Below, one piece after another: positions 32,863 to 41,845 of a DNA stretch of 42,924 bases; the first letter of the stretch is position 1, and each line of letters begins with the position of its first letter. The stretch spans positions 1 to 42,924 of the forward strand of contig JAEWMS010000044.1 in the NCBI GenBank assembly GCA_023393115.1, read 5' to 3'. The notes under the pieces are model-generated. The model made no database searches and was not told the DNA's origin. It saw nothing but the letters and a program-made list of their open reading frames with translations. A program made the position numbers and the translations under genes. This DNA comes from Bacillota bacterium (GTDB lineage: Bacteria; Bacillota; Clostridia; Acetivibrionales; DSM-1351).

Positions 32863-34050
32863 ATGACTTCCCAACCAGAAAGCAAAGTTTTTAAAACAAA
32901 AAATAAGTCCAACTCAGTTTCGGGGGTTATAACGTTCTTTTTGCTGGTTATAGCCATTTTGGCTATGGCGTTTGCGGTATACCTCAAGTCTATCGGTTAT
33001 GATTTTACTAATTTCAGTATAAATGGTTCAATTGAATATGTTAAGACAAATGCCCGGAATTCTATCGACAAATCGGCCTCAGATATTTCATTCTCCCAGG
33101 ATGGAAGCGTAGACTGCAAGGTTTACAGAGGAAACATAATAATTCTGTCACGGGATGGAGTAAAGTGGTTTGATAAAAAGGGTAAACTCTTGCAGGAGAA
33201 AGCACTTACCTTATCAAGACCGGTCTTGAGAAACTCCAAGAAGTATATGGCCATTATCGACATTTCCGGCAGAGATATTTATTTCTTTAAGGACCAAACC
33301 CAGCTATGGACCAGAAAGCTCGACAATCAAATTATCAATGCCGAGGTAAGCGATGAGGGGTACACAACAGTTATAACACAGTCTAAGGAATTCAAATCGG
33401 CTGTACTTGTGATTGATGTGAACGGTGTCGACAAATATAAGAAGTTTTGCGCAGAGGATATTGTCCTCAGTGCAAAGTCTTTAAATGACGGTGACGATGT
33501 ACTGATAAATCAGGTAGTTACAAAAGGTATTAAAGCCGGTACTCAATTTGAATTTAATAACATTTATGAAGAAAAACCCTTTGCTTCTCTTGGCATTGAT
33601 GAAAATGTCTTTCCGGTACTTCAGTCTCTTGGAGAGGACACTGCGGCAATAGGACAGAACCTTATACTGCTGATGGACAAGCAGGGTAAGGCGCTTTGGA
33701 GAAAAACTGCGGAAGCCATATATTGTGTTGCTCCAAACAGTGGTAAATATTTAGTTGTAGCAGGGAAATTCAGTAATTCTACCGGAACTGTCAGTCAGAG
33801 GGTAGTTGTAATAAACTCAAAGGGAGAAGAGGTTTACAGCTTTGATCAGCCCGAAAATATCAGCGGTATAAGTCAATACGGGGACAGGCTTGCCCTAAGG
33901 ACCCAGAGAAGCATATACCTTTATTCGATGCAAGGGAAAAAGCTTGGGCATTACATTGCGCGAAACGAGATTAAGGACGCGTATTTGACAGGTGATAACG
34001 AAGCAATTGTTATAACCGGAGGCAATATATCTCTGGTAGAAATAAAGTAA
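32863..34050 (+). CDS. DUF5711-type membrane-anchored propeller protein
   Basis: A 395-residue protein with a basic cytoplasmic start, one membrane segment (VITFFLLVIAILAMAFAVYL) and an external region made of repeating short sheets with hallmark sequences such as IIILSRDGVKWFDKKGKLLQEKAL, DIYFFKDQTQLWTRKL and LILLMDKQGKALWRKTAEAIYCVAPNSGKYLVVAG. This is the pattern of PQQ/WD-like beta-propellers and of DUF5711 proteins. AGAGGTGA precedes the ATG. It is followed within 17 bases by a CvpA-family gene, a pairing that suggests a shared envelope role. No enzyme motif is seen. Confidence 0.75.
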   Translation: MTSQPESKVFKTKNKSNSVSGVITFFLLVIAILAMAFAVYLKSIGYDFTNFSINGSIEYVKTNARNSIDKSASDISFSQDGSVDCKVYRGNIIILSRDGVKWFDKKGKLLQEKALTLSRPVLRNSKKYMAIIDISGRDIYFFKDQTQLWTRKLDNQIINAEVSDEGYTTVITQSKEFKSAVLVIDVNGVDKYKKFCAEDIVLSAKSLNDGDDVLINQVVTKGIKAGTQFEFNNIYEEKPFASLGIDENVFPVLQSLGEDTAAIGQNLILLMDKQGKALWRKTAEAIYCVAPNSGKYLVVAGKFSNSTGTVSQRVVVINSKGEEVYSFDQPENISGISQYGDRLALRTQRSIYLYSMQGKKLGHYIARNEIKDAYLTGDNEAIVITGGNISLVEIK

Positions 34051-34067
34051 AGGTGAAAGGGCAGCGA

Positions 34068-34784
34068 ATGAATTGGACGGACATTAGTGTATTGGTTATA
34101 ATTGCAATATTCACAATAATAGGTGTAAGAAACGGTTTCCTATACTCTGTTTTCAGGTTGCTTTCCTACATATTGTCGGTTATATTTGCAATAAAGTTTT
34201 ATCCTGTACTATCAGCTATGCTGCAGAAAACAATTATTTACTCCAACATTAAAACAGCTGTTATCAATGGAATAACAAAACAGCAGACAGCCGGCGGGTT
34301 ATCCCTTCAGGAGAGGACAGCTCAGTCAATTGTAGATGGTTTGAAGCTACCTGGTTTCTTAAAGGAATCAATACTTAGAAATGTGGGAGAAAAAGATATT
34401 TTAGGCGTTCAGAAAATAACAGATGCAATAGGCTCAGAGGTAGCTACGCTTGTAATTAATATTCTGAGTATGGTATTGATTTATATTATTATCAGATTCG
34501 GCCTTATCTTTGTCAAAGTAATTATAAAGGCAATTTCAAAAATTCCGGTATTCAAGCAGTTGGACAAGGCTGGGGGATTGGTTTTAGGTGCAATAGAGGG
34601 TATTTTTATTGTTTATATAATATGCGCTCTTCTTGTACTGTTCAGTGCCTTTCCTAAGTTTTCAAAGGCTATAGATTCTGTTCAGAATTCTCAATTTGCA
34701 AGTTATTTCTATCAAAATAATTTTATCATGAGTTTTTTATCCACCGAGGAAGATCAGCCCAAGCCAGAAGAGCTTAAATCGTAA
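34068..34784 (+). CDS. CvpA-family membrane protein
   Basis: A 238-residue protein with four membrane segments. The start MNWTDISVLVIIAIFTIIGVRNGFLYSVFRLLSYILSVIFAIKFYPVL is the CvpA/colicin V production family pattern, and the later VLIYIIIRFGLIFVKVIIKAISKIPVFKQLDKAGGLVLGAIEGIFIVYIICALLVL is its second half. In enterobacteria CvpA is needed for colicin V export and envelope tolerance; in Firmicutes its role is unclear. I chose the ATG at 34068 after GAAAGGG; a GTG lies 15 bases upstream. It is 17 bases from the DUF5711 gene. Confidence 0.85.
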   Translation: MNWTDISVLVIIAIFTIIGVRNGFLYSVFRLLSYILSVIFAIKFYPVLSAMLQKTIIYSNIKTAVINGITKQQTAGGLSLQERTAQSIVDGLKLPGFLKESILRNVGEKDILGVQKITDAIGSEVATLVINILSMVLIYIIIRFGLIFVKVIIKAISKIPVFKQLDKAGGLVLGAIEGIFIVYIICALLVLFSAFPKFSKAIDSVQNSQFASYFYQNNFIMSFLSTEEDQPKPEELKS

Positions 34785-35002
34785 AATTAATTAGCAGTTA
34801 ATGTTTTCACTCCTGAAAATAAATTTGTTTTCATGTTTTTTATCCACTTGGTCAATCAAGCTGGACACATTATACTCATAAGTGTAAAATAAGGTTAAAT
34901 CAGGCTGGGACAGAATTATCCCGGCTATTATTTTAAGTTCAATTGGAGAACCGGTAACAGGTTGTGCCATGTTAAGTATATTTTAGAATCACAATTATTA
35001 CT

Positions 35003-35032
35003 TTTACAATCGAAGAATATTAGTTTTATACT
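35003..35032 (+). promoter_or_regulatory. Candidate sigma-A promoter of ilvD
   Basis: TTTACA (35003-35008) and TATACT (35027-35032) with an 18-base spacer, about 40 bases before the ilvD start. Upstream of it (34904-34930) lies a short GC stem GGCTGGGA/TCCCGGCT that could be the end of the CvpA transcript. No T-box features are seen in this 270-base gap. Confidence 0.5.
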
Positions 35033-35070
35033 ACTATATTAGGCTTTACAGAAGTGAAATGGAGGTCATT

Positions 35071-36729
35071 ATGAGAAGTGATATCGTAAAAAAGGGAATT
35101 GAAAGAGCTCCCCACAGGGCGCTCTTCAAAGCGATGGGCTATACTGATGAAGAGCTTGAGAGACCATTAATCGGAGTTGTTAATTCACAAAATGAAATTG
35201 TACCTGGACATATTCACCTTGATAAAATAACTGAAGCTGTTAAAGCCGGCATCAGAATGGCCGGAGGTACACCAATAGAATTTGGTGCCATAGGTGTCTG
35301 TGACGGTATAGCCATGGGACATACAGGAATGAAGTATTCACTGGCTACCAGAGAACTTATAGCTGATTCCTGCGAAGCAATGGGAAAAGCGCATAGCTTT
35401 GATGGAATGGTATTCATACCCAACTGTGACAAAATTGTTCCCGGAATGCTGATGGCGGCAGCCAGAATCAATGTACCATCAATTGTTATAAGCGGAGGGC
35501 CCATGCTCTCTCTGAACAAGGACGGAAAGCAGCTGGACCTCAATACCATGTTTGAAGCAGTAGGTGCTTTCAAGGCAGGAAAGATTACGCAGGAAGAAGT
35601 AGATGACTTTGAAAACAGCGCATGTCCCGGCTGCGGTTCCTGCTCCGGCATGTTTACAGCAAACTCAATGAACTGTCTTACAGAGGTATTGGGACTTGGT
35701 TTGACTGGCAACGGTACTATTCCTGCAGTATATGCTGAGAGAATCAGACTTGCCAAACATGCCGGTATGAAGGTTATGGAGCTGGTAGAAAAAGATATCA
35801 AACCCTCCGACATATTAACTGAAAAGGCCTTTGAAAATGCATTGACTGTTGATATGGCTCTGGGCTGTTCAACAAACTCTGTGCTTCACCTACCGGCAAT
35901 AGCCAACGAAATAGGCTTACAGATAAATCTGGATATCATTAATGAAATCAGCTCAAAAACACCGAATCTGTGCAAGCTGGCTCCGGCCGGTAATTACCAC
36001 ATACAGGACCTTTATGCTGCGGGTGGGGTTCAGGCGGTAATGAAGGAACTGTCAAAGAGGGGCTTGCTGCATCTGGATTTAATTACTGCCACAGGTAAAA
36101 CTGTAGGAGAAAATATCGAAAACGCAAAGGTTAAAGACTATAACGTTATAAAGAGTATAGAGGCACCATACAGCCAAACGGGAGGAATAGCTGTACTCAG
36201 AGGAAATATAGCACCGGACGGAGCTGTGGTTAAGAAATCGGCTGTGGCTGATTCAATGCTGAAGCATAAAGGGCCTGCCAGAGTGTTTGACAGTGAGGAT
36301 GAAGCTATCAAATCTATCTATGAAGGTAAAATTGTTAAGGGCGATGTTGTAATAATCCGCTATGAAGGACCTAAAGGCGGCCCCGGAATGAGAGAGATGC
36401 TCGGGCCTACCTCTGCTATAGCCGGAATGGGTCTGGACAGCTGTGTAGCCCTTATAACTGACGGTAGATTTTCCGGGGCCTCAAGAGGAGCGTCCATAGG
36501 GCATGTATCTCCTGAGGCGATGGAAGGCGGTCCTATTGCTCTTATTCAAGAGGGAGACATTGTTGATATCAACATACCCGAAGGCCGCCTAAACATAGAA
36601 TGCAGCCAGGAGGAGCTGGACAGAAGAAAAGCTCTGTGGAGTGCACCGGCGCCAAAGATAACAAGCGGATATCTTGGCAGATATTCAAGATTGGTAACTT
36701 CCGCAAGCACCGGAGCAATACTGAGATAG
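35071..36729 (+). CDS. ilvD: Dihydroxy-acid dehydratase
   Basis: A 552-residue enzyme of full family length, catalysing the loss of water from dihydroxy-isovalerate or dihydroxy-methylvalerate in valine, leucine and isoleucine synthesis. The Fe-S ligands are C119 in PNCDKIVPGM and C185/C188/C191 in ACPGCGSCSGMFTANSM. Other family blocks are GVCDGIAMGHTGMKYSL, ALGCSTNSVLHLPAIA, YEGPKGGPGMREML and DGRFSGASRGASIGHVSPEA. The CGSC ligand set is that of the oxygen-sensitive [4Fe-4S] or [2Fe-2S] forms. GGAGGT at 35061-35066 fixes the ATG at 35071. It precedes ilvB by 113 bases. Confidence 0.97.
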   Translation: MRSDIVKKGIERAPHRALFKAMGYTDEELERPLIGVVNSQNEIVPGHIHLDKITEAVKAGIRMAGGTPIEFGAIGVCDGIAMGHTGMKYSLATRELIADSCEAMGKAHSFDGMVFIPNCDKIVPGMLMAAARINVPSIVISGGPMLSLNKDGKQLDLNTMFEAVGAFKAGKITQEEVDDFENSACPGCGSCSGMFTANSMNCLTEVLGLGLTGNGTIPAVYAERIRLAKHAGMKVMELVEKDIKPSDILTEKAFENALTVDMALGCSTNSVLHLPAIANEIGLQINLDIINEISSKTPNLCKLAPAGNYHIQDLYAAGGVQAVMKELSKRGLLHLDLITATGKTVGENIENAKVKDYNVIKSIEAPYSQTGGIAVLRGNIAPDGAVVKKSAVADSMLKHKGPARVFDSEDEAIKSIYEGKIVKGDVVIIRYEGPKGGPGMREMLGPTSAIAGMGLDSCVALITDGRFSGASRGASIGHVSPEAMEGGPIALIQEGDIVDINIPEGRLNIECSQEELDRRKALWSAPAPKITSGYLGRYSRLVTSASTGAILR

Positions 36730-36740
36730 TATGCTAGATG

Positions 36741-36831
36741 TTGGAGGTTGGAAGTTAGAAGTTGGAAGTTGGATGAGATCGAGTGAAAAGTTAAGAGCAC
36801 TCTTCACCTTTCACTATTCACTTTATTTAAA
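36741..36831 (+). repeat. Dispersed low-complexity repeat, copy 1
   Basis: TTGGAGGTTGGAAGTTAGAAG then GTTGGAAGTTGGATGAGATC and GAGTGAAAAGTTAAGAG (36741-36797), followed by TTCACCTTTCACTATTCACTTT. It fills the gap between ilvD and ilvB. A clearly related sequence lies on the other strand at 41203-41258, and a fragment of the TTCACTTTTCACCCTTCA type at 38755-38773. It is non-coding. Confidence 0.75.
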
Positions 36832-36842
36832 GGAGTGATTGA

Positions 36843-38522
36843 ATGAAAATACTGGGCGCTGACGTAATTATTGAATGCTTAAAGGAACAGGGAGTCGATA
36901 CCGTATTCGGTTACCCGGGTGGTCAGGCTATAGTTATATATGATGCCTTATATAGAGCTAGAAATGAGATAAAGCATATACTTACCTCCCATGAACAGGG
37001 AGCCGCCCATGCGGCCGACGGCTATGCCAGAGCTACAGGTAAGGTTGGAGTGTGCATAGCAACTTCGGGTCCTGGTGCCACAAACCTGGTAACAGGCATA
37101 GCTACAGCATATATGGATTCTGTACCGATGGTTGCTATAACAGGTCAGGTACCCACCGGCCTGCTGGGCAAGGACTCCTTCCAGGAGGTGGATATCACAG
37201 GTATAACAATGCCTATTACAAAGCATAATTTTATAGTCAAGGATGTTACAAAACTGGCAGATACCATCCGGAAAGCTTTTGCCATAGCCAGAGAAGGCAG
37301 GCCGGGGCCAGTCTTGGTGGACGTATGTAAGGACGTAACTGCAACTCAGGTGGAATACACCCCCAGGGTTCCTGATAAAAACGATTATGTTTCCAATAAA
37401 TATCCCGTTATAAGTGGTGAGGAATTTGAAGCAGCAATCACTGCAATTAATAAAGCTTCAAAGCCTGTTATTATAGCCGGAGCAGGTGTGGGAATAGCAG
37501 GGGCTGAAGAAGAGGTTGAAATGTTGGCTGAACTTGCAAGCATTCCTGTAAGCACTTCCCTGATGGGAATGGGGACCTTCCCCGGAACCCATGAGCTATT
37601 TATGGGAATGGTAGGAATGCATGGGACAAAGACCTCAAACTATGCCGTACATAATTGCGATCTTTTGATTGCAATAGGAAACCGTTTCAGTGACAGAATA
37701 GTTAGTAAAATAAGCAGCTTTGCACCTGATGCCGATATAATGCACATTGATGTTGACTCGGCCGAAGTGGGTAAAAACATAAACGTAAACTATCCTCTGG
37801 TGGGTAACATAAAGAAGATTCTTCAAACTTTGATAAAAGGTGTGGAAGACAAAAAGGATACTGAATGGATATCCAGAATAAAAGAATGGAAGGATAAATA
37901 TCCTTTAAAATATAACAGATCGGAAGAGTATCTTCGCCCTCAGCACATTGTTGAAAGGTTGTATGAACTTACCGCCGGCGATGCCATCATAACCACTGAA
38001 GTAGGTCAGCACCAGATGTGGGCGGCCCAGTATTACAAGTATACGAGATTCAGACAGTTTGTTTCCTCAGGAGGGTTGGGGACAATGGGTTATGGACTGG
38101 GGGCCTGTATCGGAGCGCAGTTGGGCAGACCTGACAAAAAGGTCATCAATATCGCCGGCGACGGCAGTTTCAGAATGAACCTGAACGAGCTGGCCACTGC
38201 GGTAGAATACAAATTGCCCATAATCATAGCTCTCTTCAACAACAGAGCTCTTGGGATGGTTAGGCAGTGGCAGGAGCTGTTTTATGACAGCAGGTTCAGC
38301 CAGACCTCCATTGACAGGGGAACTAATTTTAAAGCACTGGCGGAAGCCTTTGGGGCCAAGGGCATAAATGTAACGCACCCGGATCAAGTTGATGGGGCAA
38401 TAAGAGCAGCACTTGCCGAAACGGATACACCGGTATTGATCAATTTTGAGATTGATAAGGATGACAAGGTATTTCCTATTGTGCCTCCGGGTGCGGGAAT
38501 TAACGAGGTAGTAGACTGTTAG
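36843..38522 (+). CDS. ilvB: Acetolactate synthase large subunit
   Basis: A 559-residue ThDP enzyme of full length. The N-terminal ThDP glutamate lies in LTSHEQGAAHAADGYARATGKVGVC. Further blocks are TSGPGATNLVTGIATAYMDSVPMVAITGQVP, FQEVDITGITMPITKHNF, and the C-terminal ThDP/Mg2+ motif NIAGDGSFRMNLNELATAVEYKLPIIIALFNN (GDGSF..NLNE..). The block HQMWAAQYYKYTRFRQFVSSGGLGTMGYGLGA is typical of the anabolic FAD-containing enzymes and not of the catabolic AlsS. It condenses two pyruvates, or pyruvate and 2-oxobutyrate. AAAGGAGTG precedes the ATG. No regulatory subunit gene (ilvN) follows, so it must be encoded elsewhere. Confidence 0.96.
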   Translation: MKILGADVIIECLKEQGVDTVFGYPGGQAIVIYDALYRARNEIKHILTSHEQGAAHAADGYARATGKVGVCIATSGPGATNLVTGIATAYMDSVPMVAITGQVPTGLLGKDSFQEVDITGITMPITKHNFIVKDVTKLADTIRKAFAIAREGRPGPVLVDVCKDVTATQVEYTPRVPDKNDYVSNKYPVISGEEFEAAITAINKASKPVIIAGAGVGIAGAEEEVEMLAELASIPVSTSLMGMGTFPGTHELFMGMVGMHGTKTSNYAVHNCDLLIAIGNRFSDRIVSKISSFAPDADIMHIDVDSAEVGKNINVNYPLVGNIKKILQTLIKGVEDKKDTEWISRIKEWKDKYPLKYNRSEEYLRPQHIVERLYELTAGDAIITTEVGQHQMWAAQYYKYTRFRQFVSSGGLGTMGYGLGACIGAQLGRPDKKVINIAGDGSFRMNLNELATAVEYKLPIIIALFNNRALGMVRQWQELFYDSRFSQTSIDRGTNFKALAEAFGAKGINVTHPDQVDGAIRAALAETDTPVLINFEIDKDDKVFPIVPPGAGINEVVDC

Positions 38523-38603
38523 GAAATCAAAATGAACTTATAATGCATAGGTTCAGATAAAATATTTCGGTTATAGAAAAATTTTATTACCCCAGCGCAT
38601 TTC

Positions 38604-38745
38604 AACGAGGCGGGAGATATGCTCGCCGCCTGAAAACCGAAGCGGTACCCGCCACCTAAAGAGGTGGGGGACATCTATCGCCTCGTTATAAATAGGGGGC
38701 TTGAACTTCAAGCCCCCTTAAATGTGAGCCCCGCGTAGCGGGGCT
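38604..38745. other. GC-rich multi-hairpin intergenic region
   Basis: AACGAGGCG (38604-38612) pairs with CGCCTCGTT (38679-38687) and encloses CCACCT/AGGTGG (38652-38657/38662-38667) and CCGC/GCGG. Two further hairpins follow: 38694-38705/38707-38718 (AGGGGGCTTGAA and complement) and AGCCCCGC/GCGGGGCT (38727-38734/38738-38745). It lies between the convergent ilvB and WG-repeat genes. It may terminate both, or be the left-over end of an insertion element or a structured RNA. It is much richer in G+C than its surroundings. Confidence 0.5.
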
Positions 38746-38778
38746 ACCGAAACTATTCACTTTTCACCCTTCATTATC

Positions 38779-41031
38779 CTACCACTTAACAATATCACTT
38801 AACTTGAACTTTGAGTCGGTGTCCAACTTCACAGTATAACACCAGCTGTAATTATTATTAACATAGTCTTTACCTGAGTACTTCACTGCAACTTCTTCTA
38901 AGACATAAACTCTGTATGTATTAGAATCGTTCAGTTGTTCAATGGCACAGATCTCATATTTTATCAGTTTTTCTTTGGTATTTTTCTTATAGAGATTAGA
39001 AATCAGTTCTTTATGAGAATTATAAAGATTACTTCCCTTTATAAGGTAAGGTTCTACAGATGAAAACTTGTTATTGTTTATTGATGTACTAATATTTTGC
39101 TCATAGAGCCCGATTGTACTCTCAATTTGTTTAACGGTTGAGTCATCTATATCCAAGTATAATCTAGGCTTATGGTCGACTATCGTCTTATCAAATGCAG
39201 TCCAGAAGGCACTGGTGGTATCTATATTGTCTATGAGCTGTCCATAGGGGATTTCAAATTCCGGATAACCTGCTGCATATGATGCTATATGATATGGTGA
39301 GAATAATATTTTCAGTGAATCATTGCCTATGATAAAGGAATTATCATCTGAGACGGTAATATCTGAGCCTATTGCGTCTGAGCTAGAGTATTTCTCAAAA
39401 CCTGTAATATCTGCAATCCTGTTATGCATACTTATTTGATTTCTCACAATTAAAGAAAGCTTATCTAAATAATTACTGCCAGGTTTGAATAAATCCTTAA
39501 GCTGGTAAAATACCCCTGTTTTCAGGTCAATATATTTGTAATCCAGTGAAGGTATTCCGTGGGCAGCACCTACGGGATACCAATAACCACTTTCTTTAAT
39601 AACCATTAAATCCTTGTTTACAGATACCGAAAATCCGTTGTAAATCTCCTCAAGGTATTCTTCATCATCAGAATTATCGTAGTTGGATATGTTCGTAAAA
39701 TCTGCCTTTAATTTTTCATTTATATTGTTTTGTACATCAGCATTTTCCATATCAGATAATTGGGGATACTCAACAAAGGTTAAATATCTGGGCCTATAGG
39801 ATACTTTTTTTACTTTAATACCGTTTTCTAGAGGTATGCTGTTATCTTTCTGCCAGAGTACATTTCCACTTCCATCCAAATAAATAAGGCTACCGTCCAG
39901 CTTGGCCTGCAGGACATCCCCGATAAATTTAATCTCGCCTATACCTTGAAGCTTTTGAAACTTATCCACTATATTACCAGTTTTATCAATTAAAAAGGTG
40001 GAGGTACTGTCACAGGCGGAGGCATAGTACTTCTGAAATTCACCTATTCTGTAATATTTGAAATCGGAAAGCTGTTCTCCCTTACTGTTAAACAAGGCTT
40101 TCGGTAAATAATAGCTGGAATAGGGGATATCTGAATAAATACTAACCGCAAAAAGGCCTGATCCTAAATAGTCGACTCCTGAGTATTCAGGCTTTATAAC
40201 GTAATTTCCTTTTTTATCAATTAAACCGAATTTGTTAGGTGAGTTTTCTGACTCAACTACTACAACAGCATAACCATCCTTGAAATCTCTAACTGCAAAA
40301 AACATGGGCTCAATAGCCATAGTACCGTTATAGAATTTAAATCCAGTCTTTTTGATGGCCTCATCGTAATAAACGGAGACTCCTTCAGAACTGCTGTACA
40401 TATTATAATACTTTAATTCTTCAATTACCTTATTTGATTTATCAATAACGGCGAATTCTCCGGGACTGATTTCAACAACAGCTTTACCATTTTCAAAATC
40501 AGTTACACTGCGGTATTTTGCAGGTATAACAACATTACCATTTAAGTCCATAAATCCATATAAGGTATTATCACGAAAACTCAACATTCCATCTTGATAA
40601 TTAATTAGCCAGTATTTTGTCTTTAGTAAAACTTTACCTGATGAATCAACTAAAACCGATTCATCACTAGTTCCATTAAGAACAGCGATACCATTATTAA
40701 ACACAGGAATATATGATGAAAAAGGCCCAGCTATTACTTTACCAGATTTATTGATGAAACTAACCTTACAGATATCATTCTCATATAGAGAGTTACCGTT
40801 GGCAACGATAGCAATACCTTTTTCATTAAATTCCCCGGCAAAACTATAAGCTGGCTTTATTATAAAGGTTCCGTTCCGGTCAATATAACCCCATTTATCT
40901 CCTGAAATGGTAAGAATTGATGCTGGATAAAGGGTATTTTCTTCTGCAGTAGCTGTAATATACAAGCTTGTTACCAAAAATATCGGTAAAAGTGTAGACA
41001 GCAATATAAATGAAATAATCTTTTTTGTCAC
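38779..41031 (-). CDS. Secreted WG-repeat protein with C-terminal DUF3298-like domain
   Basis: A 750-residue protein with a signal peptide (KKIISFILLSTLLPIFLVTSLYITATA). Residues about 35-400 hold some nine WG/KWG units, seen as GDKWGYIDRNGTFIIKPAYSFAGEFNEKGIAIV, YGFMDLNGNVVIPAKYRSVTDFENGKAVVEI and KFGLIDKKGNYVIKPEYSGVDYLGSGLFAV. From about residue 415 a second part (VEYPQLSDMENADVQNNINEKL and PVGAAHGIPSLDYKYIDLKTGVFYQLKDLF) resembles the DUF3298/RsiV-type domain of surface proteins. It is the only minus-strand gene. The GTG start at 41031 follows AAGGGGG, and TATAAT is seen on the minus strand at 41070-41075. It is probably a cell-surface or secreted protein; its ligand is unknown. Confidence 0.82.
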   Translation of the reverse strand: MTKKIISFILLSTLLPIFLVTSLYITATAEENTLYPASILTISGDKWGYIDRNGTFIIKPAYSFAGEFNEKGIAIVANGNSLYENDICKVSFINKSGKVIAGPFSSYIPVFNNGIAVLNGTSDESVLVDSSGKVLLKTKYWLINYQDGMLSFRDNTLYGFMDLNGNVVIPAKYRSVTDFENGKAVVEISPGEFAVIDKSNKVIEELKYYNMYSSSEGVSVYYDEAIKKTGFKFYNGTMAIEPMFFAVRDFKDGYAVVVVESENSPNKFGLIDKKGNYVIKPEYSGVDYLGSGLFAVSIYSDIPYSSYYLPKALFNSKGEQLSDFKYYRIGEFQKYYASACDSTSTFLIDKTGNIVDKFQKLQGIGEIKFIGDVLQAKLDGSLIYLDGSGNVLWQKDNSIPLENGIKVKKVSYRPRYLTFVEYPQLSDMENADVQNNINEKLKADFTNISNYDNSDDEEYLEEIYNGFSVSVNKDLMVIKESGYWYPVGAAHGIPSLDYKYIDLKTGVFYQLKDLFKPGSNYLDKLSLIVRNQISMHNRIADITGFEKYSSSDAIGSDITVSDDNSFIIGNDSLKILFSPYHIASYAAGYPEFEIPYGQLIDNIDTTSAFWTAFDKTIVDHKPRLYLDIDDSTVKQIESTIGLYEQNISTSINNNKFSSVEPYLIKGSNLYNSHKELISNLYKKNTKEKLIKYEICAIEQLNDSNTYRVYVLEEVAVKYSGKDYVNNNYSWCYTVKLDTDSKFKLSDIVKW

Positions 41032-41202
41032 TAAAGGACCCCCTTCACTATAGGATAAGCTTTATCAACATTATATAACGCTAAGTTTAAGAAAAAGTGT
41101 CAGTATTGTAATCCTTTTCATATAAATAATTACCTTCACTATTCACTGCTTTTACCTGTTGTAGGCTTGCGCAGCATGCCTTTCTCAACTCTTCACCATT
41201 CA

Positions 41203-41258
41203 CTATTAACTCTTCACTGATTTCATCCAACTTCCAACTTGCTACTTCTAACCTCCAA
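41203..41258 (-). repeat. Dispersed low-complexity repeat, copy 2
   Basis: Read on the minus strand it gives TTGGAGGTTAGAAGTAGC, AAGTTGGAAGTTGGATGAAA and TCAGTGAAGAGTTAATAG, matching 36741-36797 with a few changes. The + strand around it (41130-41220) is also rich in TTCACTATTCAC-type words. It fills most of the 370-base gap between the WG-repeat gene and the rpmG promoter; a 60-codon ORF over it is not believed. Confidence 0.75.
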
Positions 41259-41273
41259 GTAAAAAACATCTGC

Positions 41274-41302
41274 TTGACTTTTTTTCATGTATATGTTAAA
41301 TT
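41274..41302 (+). promoter_or_regulatory. Candidate sigma-A promoter of rpmG-secE-nusG
   Basis: TTGACT (41274-41279) and TAAATT (41297-41302) with a 17-base spacer, about 105 bases before rpmG. It lies just after the dispersed repeat, which marks the left limit of the operon. Confidence 0.55.
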
Positions 41303-41405
41303 AGTTATTGCTCGTTGTGTAAGTCTTTTTTTTTATGTCTAAAAAATAAATAATATAAATGACTTATATGGTGAAATACACATTAAGCGGCTGGAGGTGT
41401 TATTG

Positions 41406-41555
41406 ATGAGAGTTAAAATTACACTCGCATGTACTGATTGCAAACAACGTAATTATTCTAACATGAAGAATAAGAAGAATGATCCGGATAGACTTGAATT
41501 AAAGAAATTCTGTAAATTCTGTCACAAGCACACAGTCCATAAGGAAACTAAATAA
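41406..41555 (+). CDS. rpmG: Large ribosomal subunit protein bL33
   Basis: A 49-residue basic protein, normal for bL33: MRVKITLACTDCKQRNY begins it, and KKFCKFCHKHTVHKETK ends it. The two CxxC pairs (C9/C12 and C36/C39 region) mark the zinc-binding form. GGCTGGAGGTG precedes the ATG. In Firmicutes rpmG commonly stands before secE and nusG, as here. It was identified by direct translation because it is short. Confidence 0.93.
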   Translation: MRVKITLACTDCKQRNYSNMKNKKNDPDRLELKKFCKFCHKHTVHKETK

Positions 41556-41560
41556 TTAAT

Positions 41561-41836
41561 ACAGTTAAAACTGTTTCATCTTAGTTTCCTTTGGAGACTA
41601 AGCAGTAGAGACAAACTAACTGAATTTTTTACTAGTATCTTCGGAATTTTCGAATGGTTTATTCTATAGAAATTCCGAGAGATTCCCTTTAAGGACTAAA
41701 TCCTGGAAATCGGGTGGCAATGTTTATTGAATCTCATGTTTGGAAATAATCTTGCATGTGATTCATATTTATAGGAATTGTGTCAACAATTACTGTATAA
41801 CTGCCAATTGATATTTTAAAATATTATTATTGGGAT
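41561..41836 (+). other. Leader region between rpmG and secE with hairpins
   Basis: No gene is seen in these 280 bases. CTTAGTTTCC (41580-41589) pairs with GGAGACTAAG (41593-41602), and CGGAATTT near 41641 pairs with AAATTCCG near 41675. A tRNA-Trp gene often lies at this place in Firmicutes but no cloverleaf or GGTTCAAATCC-type arm is present. The stems may attenuate or process the transcript. Confidence 0.45.
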
Positions 41837-41845
41837 GTGATTATA

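Noticed and set aside
34801..34881. 26-residue Leu/Ile-containing leader peptide for attenuation of ilvD
   Set aside because: There is no ribosome-binding site before its ATG, the candidate promoter at 35003 is downstream of it, and no terminator/antiterminator pair follows.
34785..35070. T-box leader before ilvD
   Set aside because: No AG-bulge stem and no GGTGGNACC-type T-box sequence is seen.
35214..35813. 199-codon minus-strand reading frame
   Set aside because: It lies wholly within ilvD, whose Fe-S motifs are certain, and reflects codon bias of that gene.
41087..41269. 60-codon minus-strand gene
   Set aside because: It runs through the low-complexity repeat copy 2 and has no similarity or ribosome-binding site.
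41556..41836. tRNA-Trp gene between rpmG and secE
   Set aside because: No T-arm sequence, CCA anticodon arm or cloverleaf can be drawn; only simple hairpins are present.
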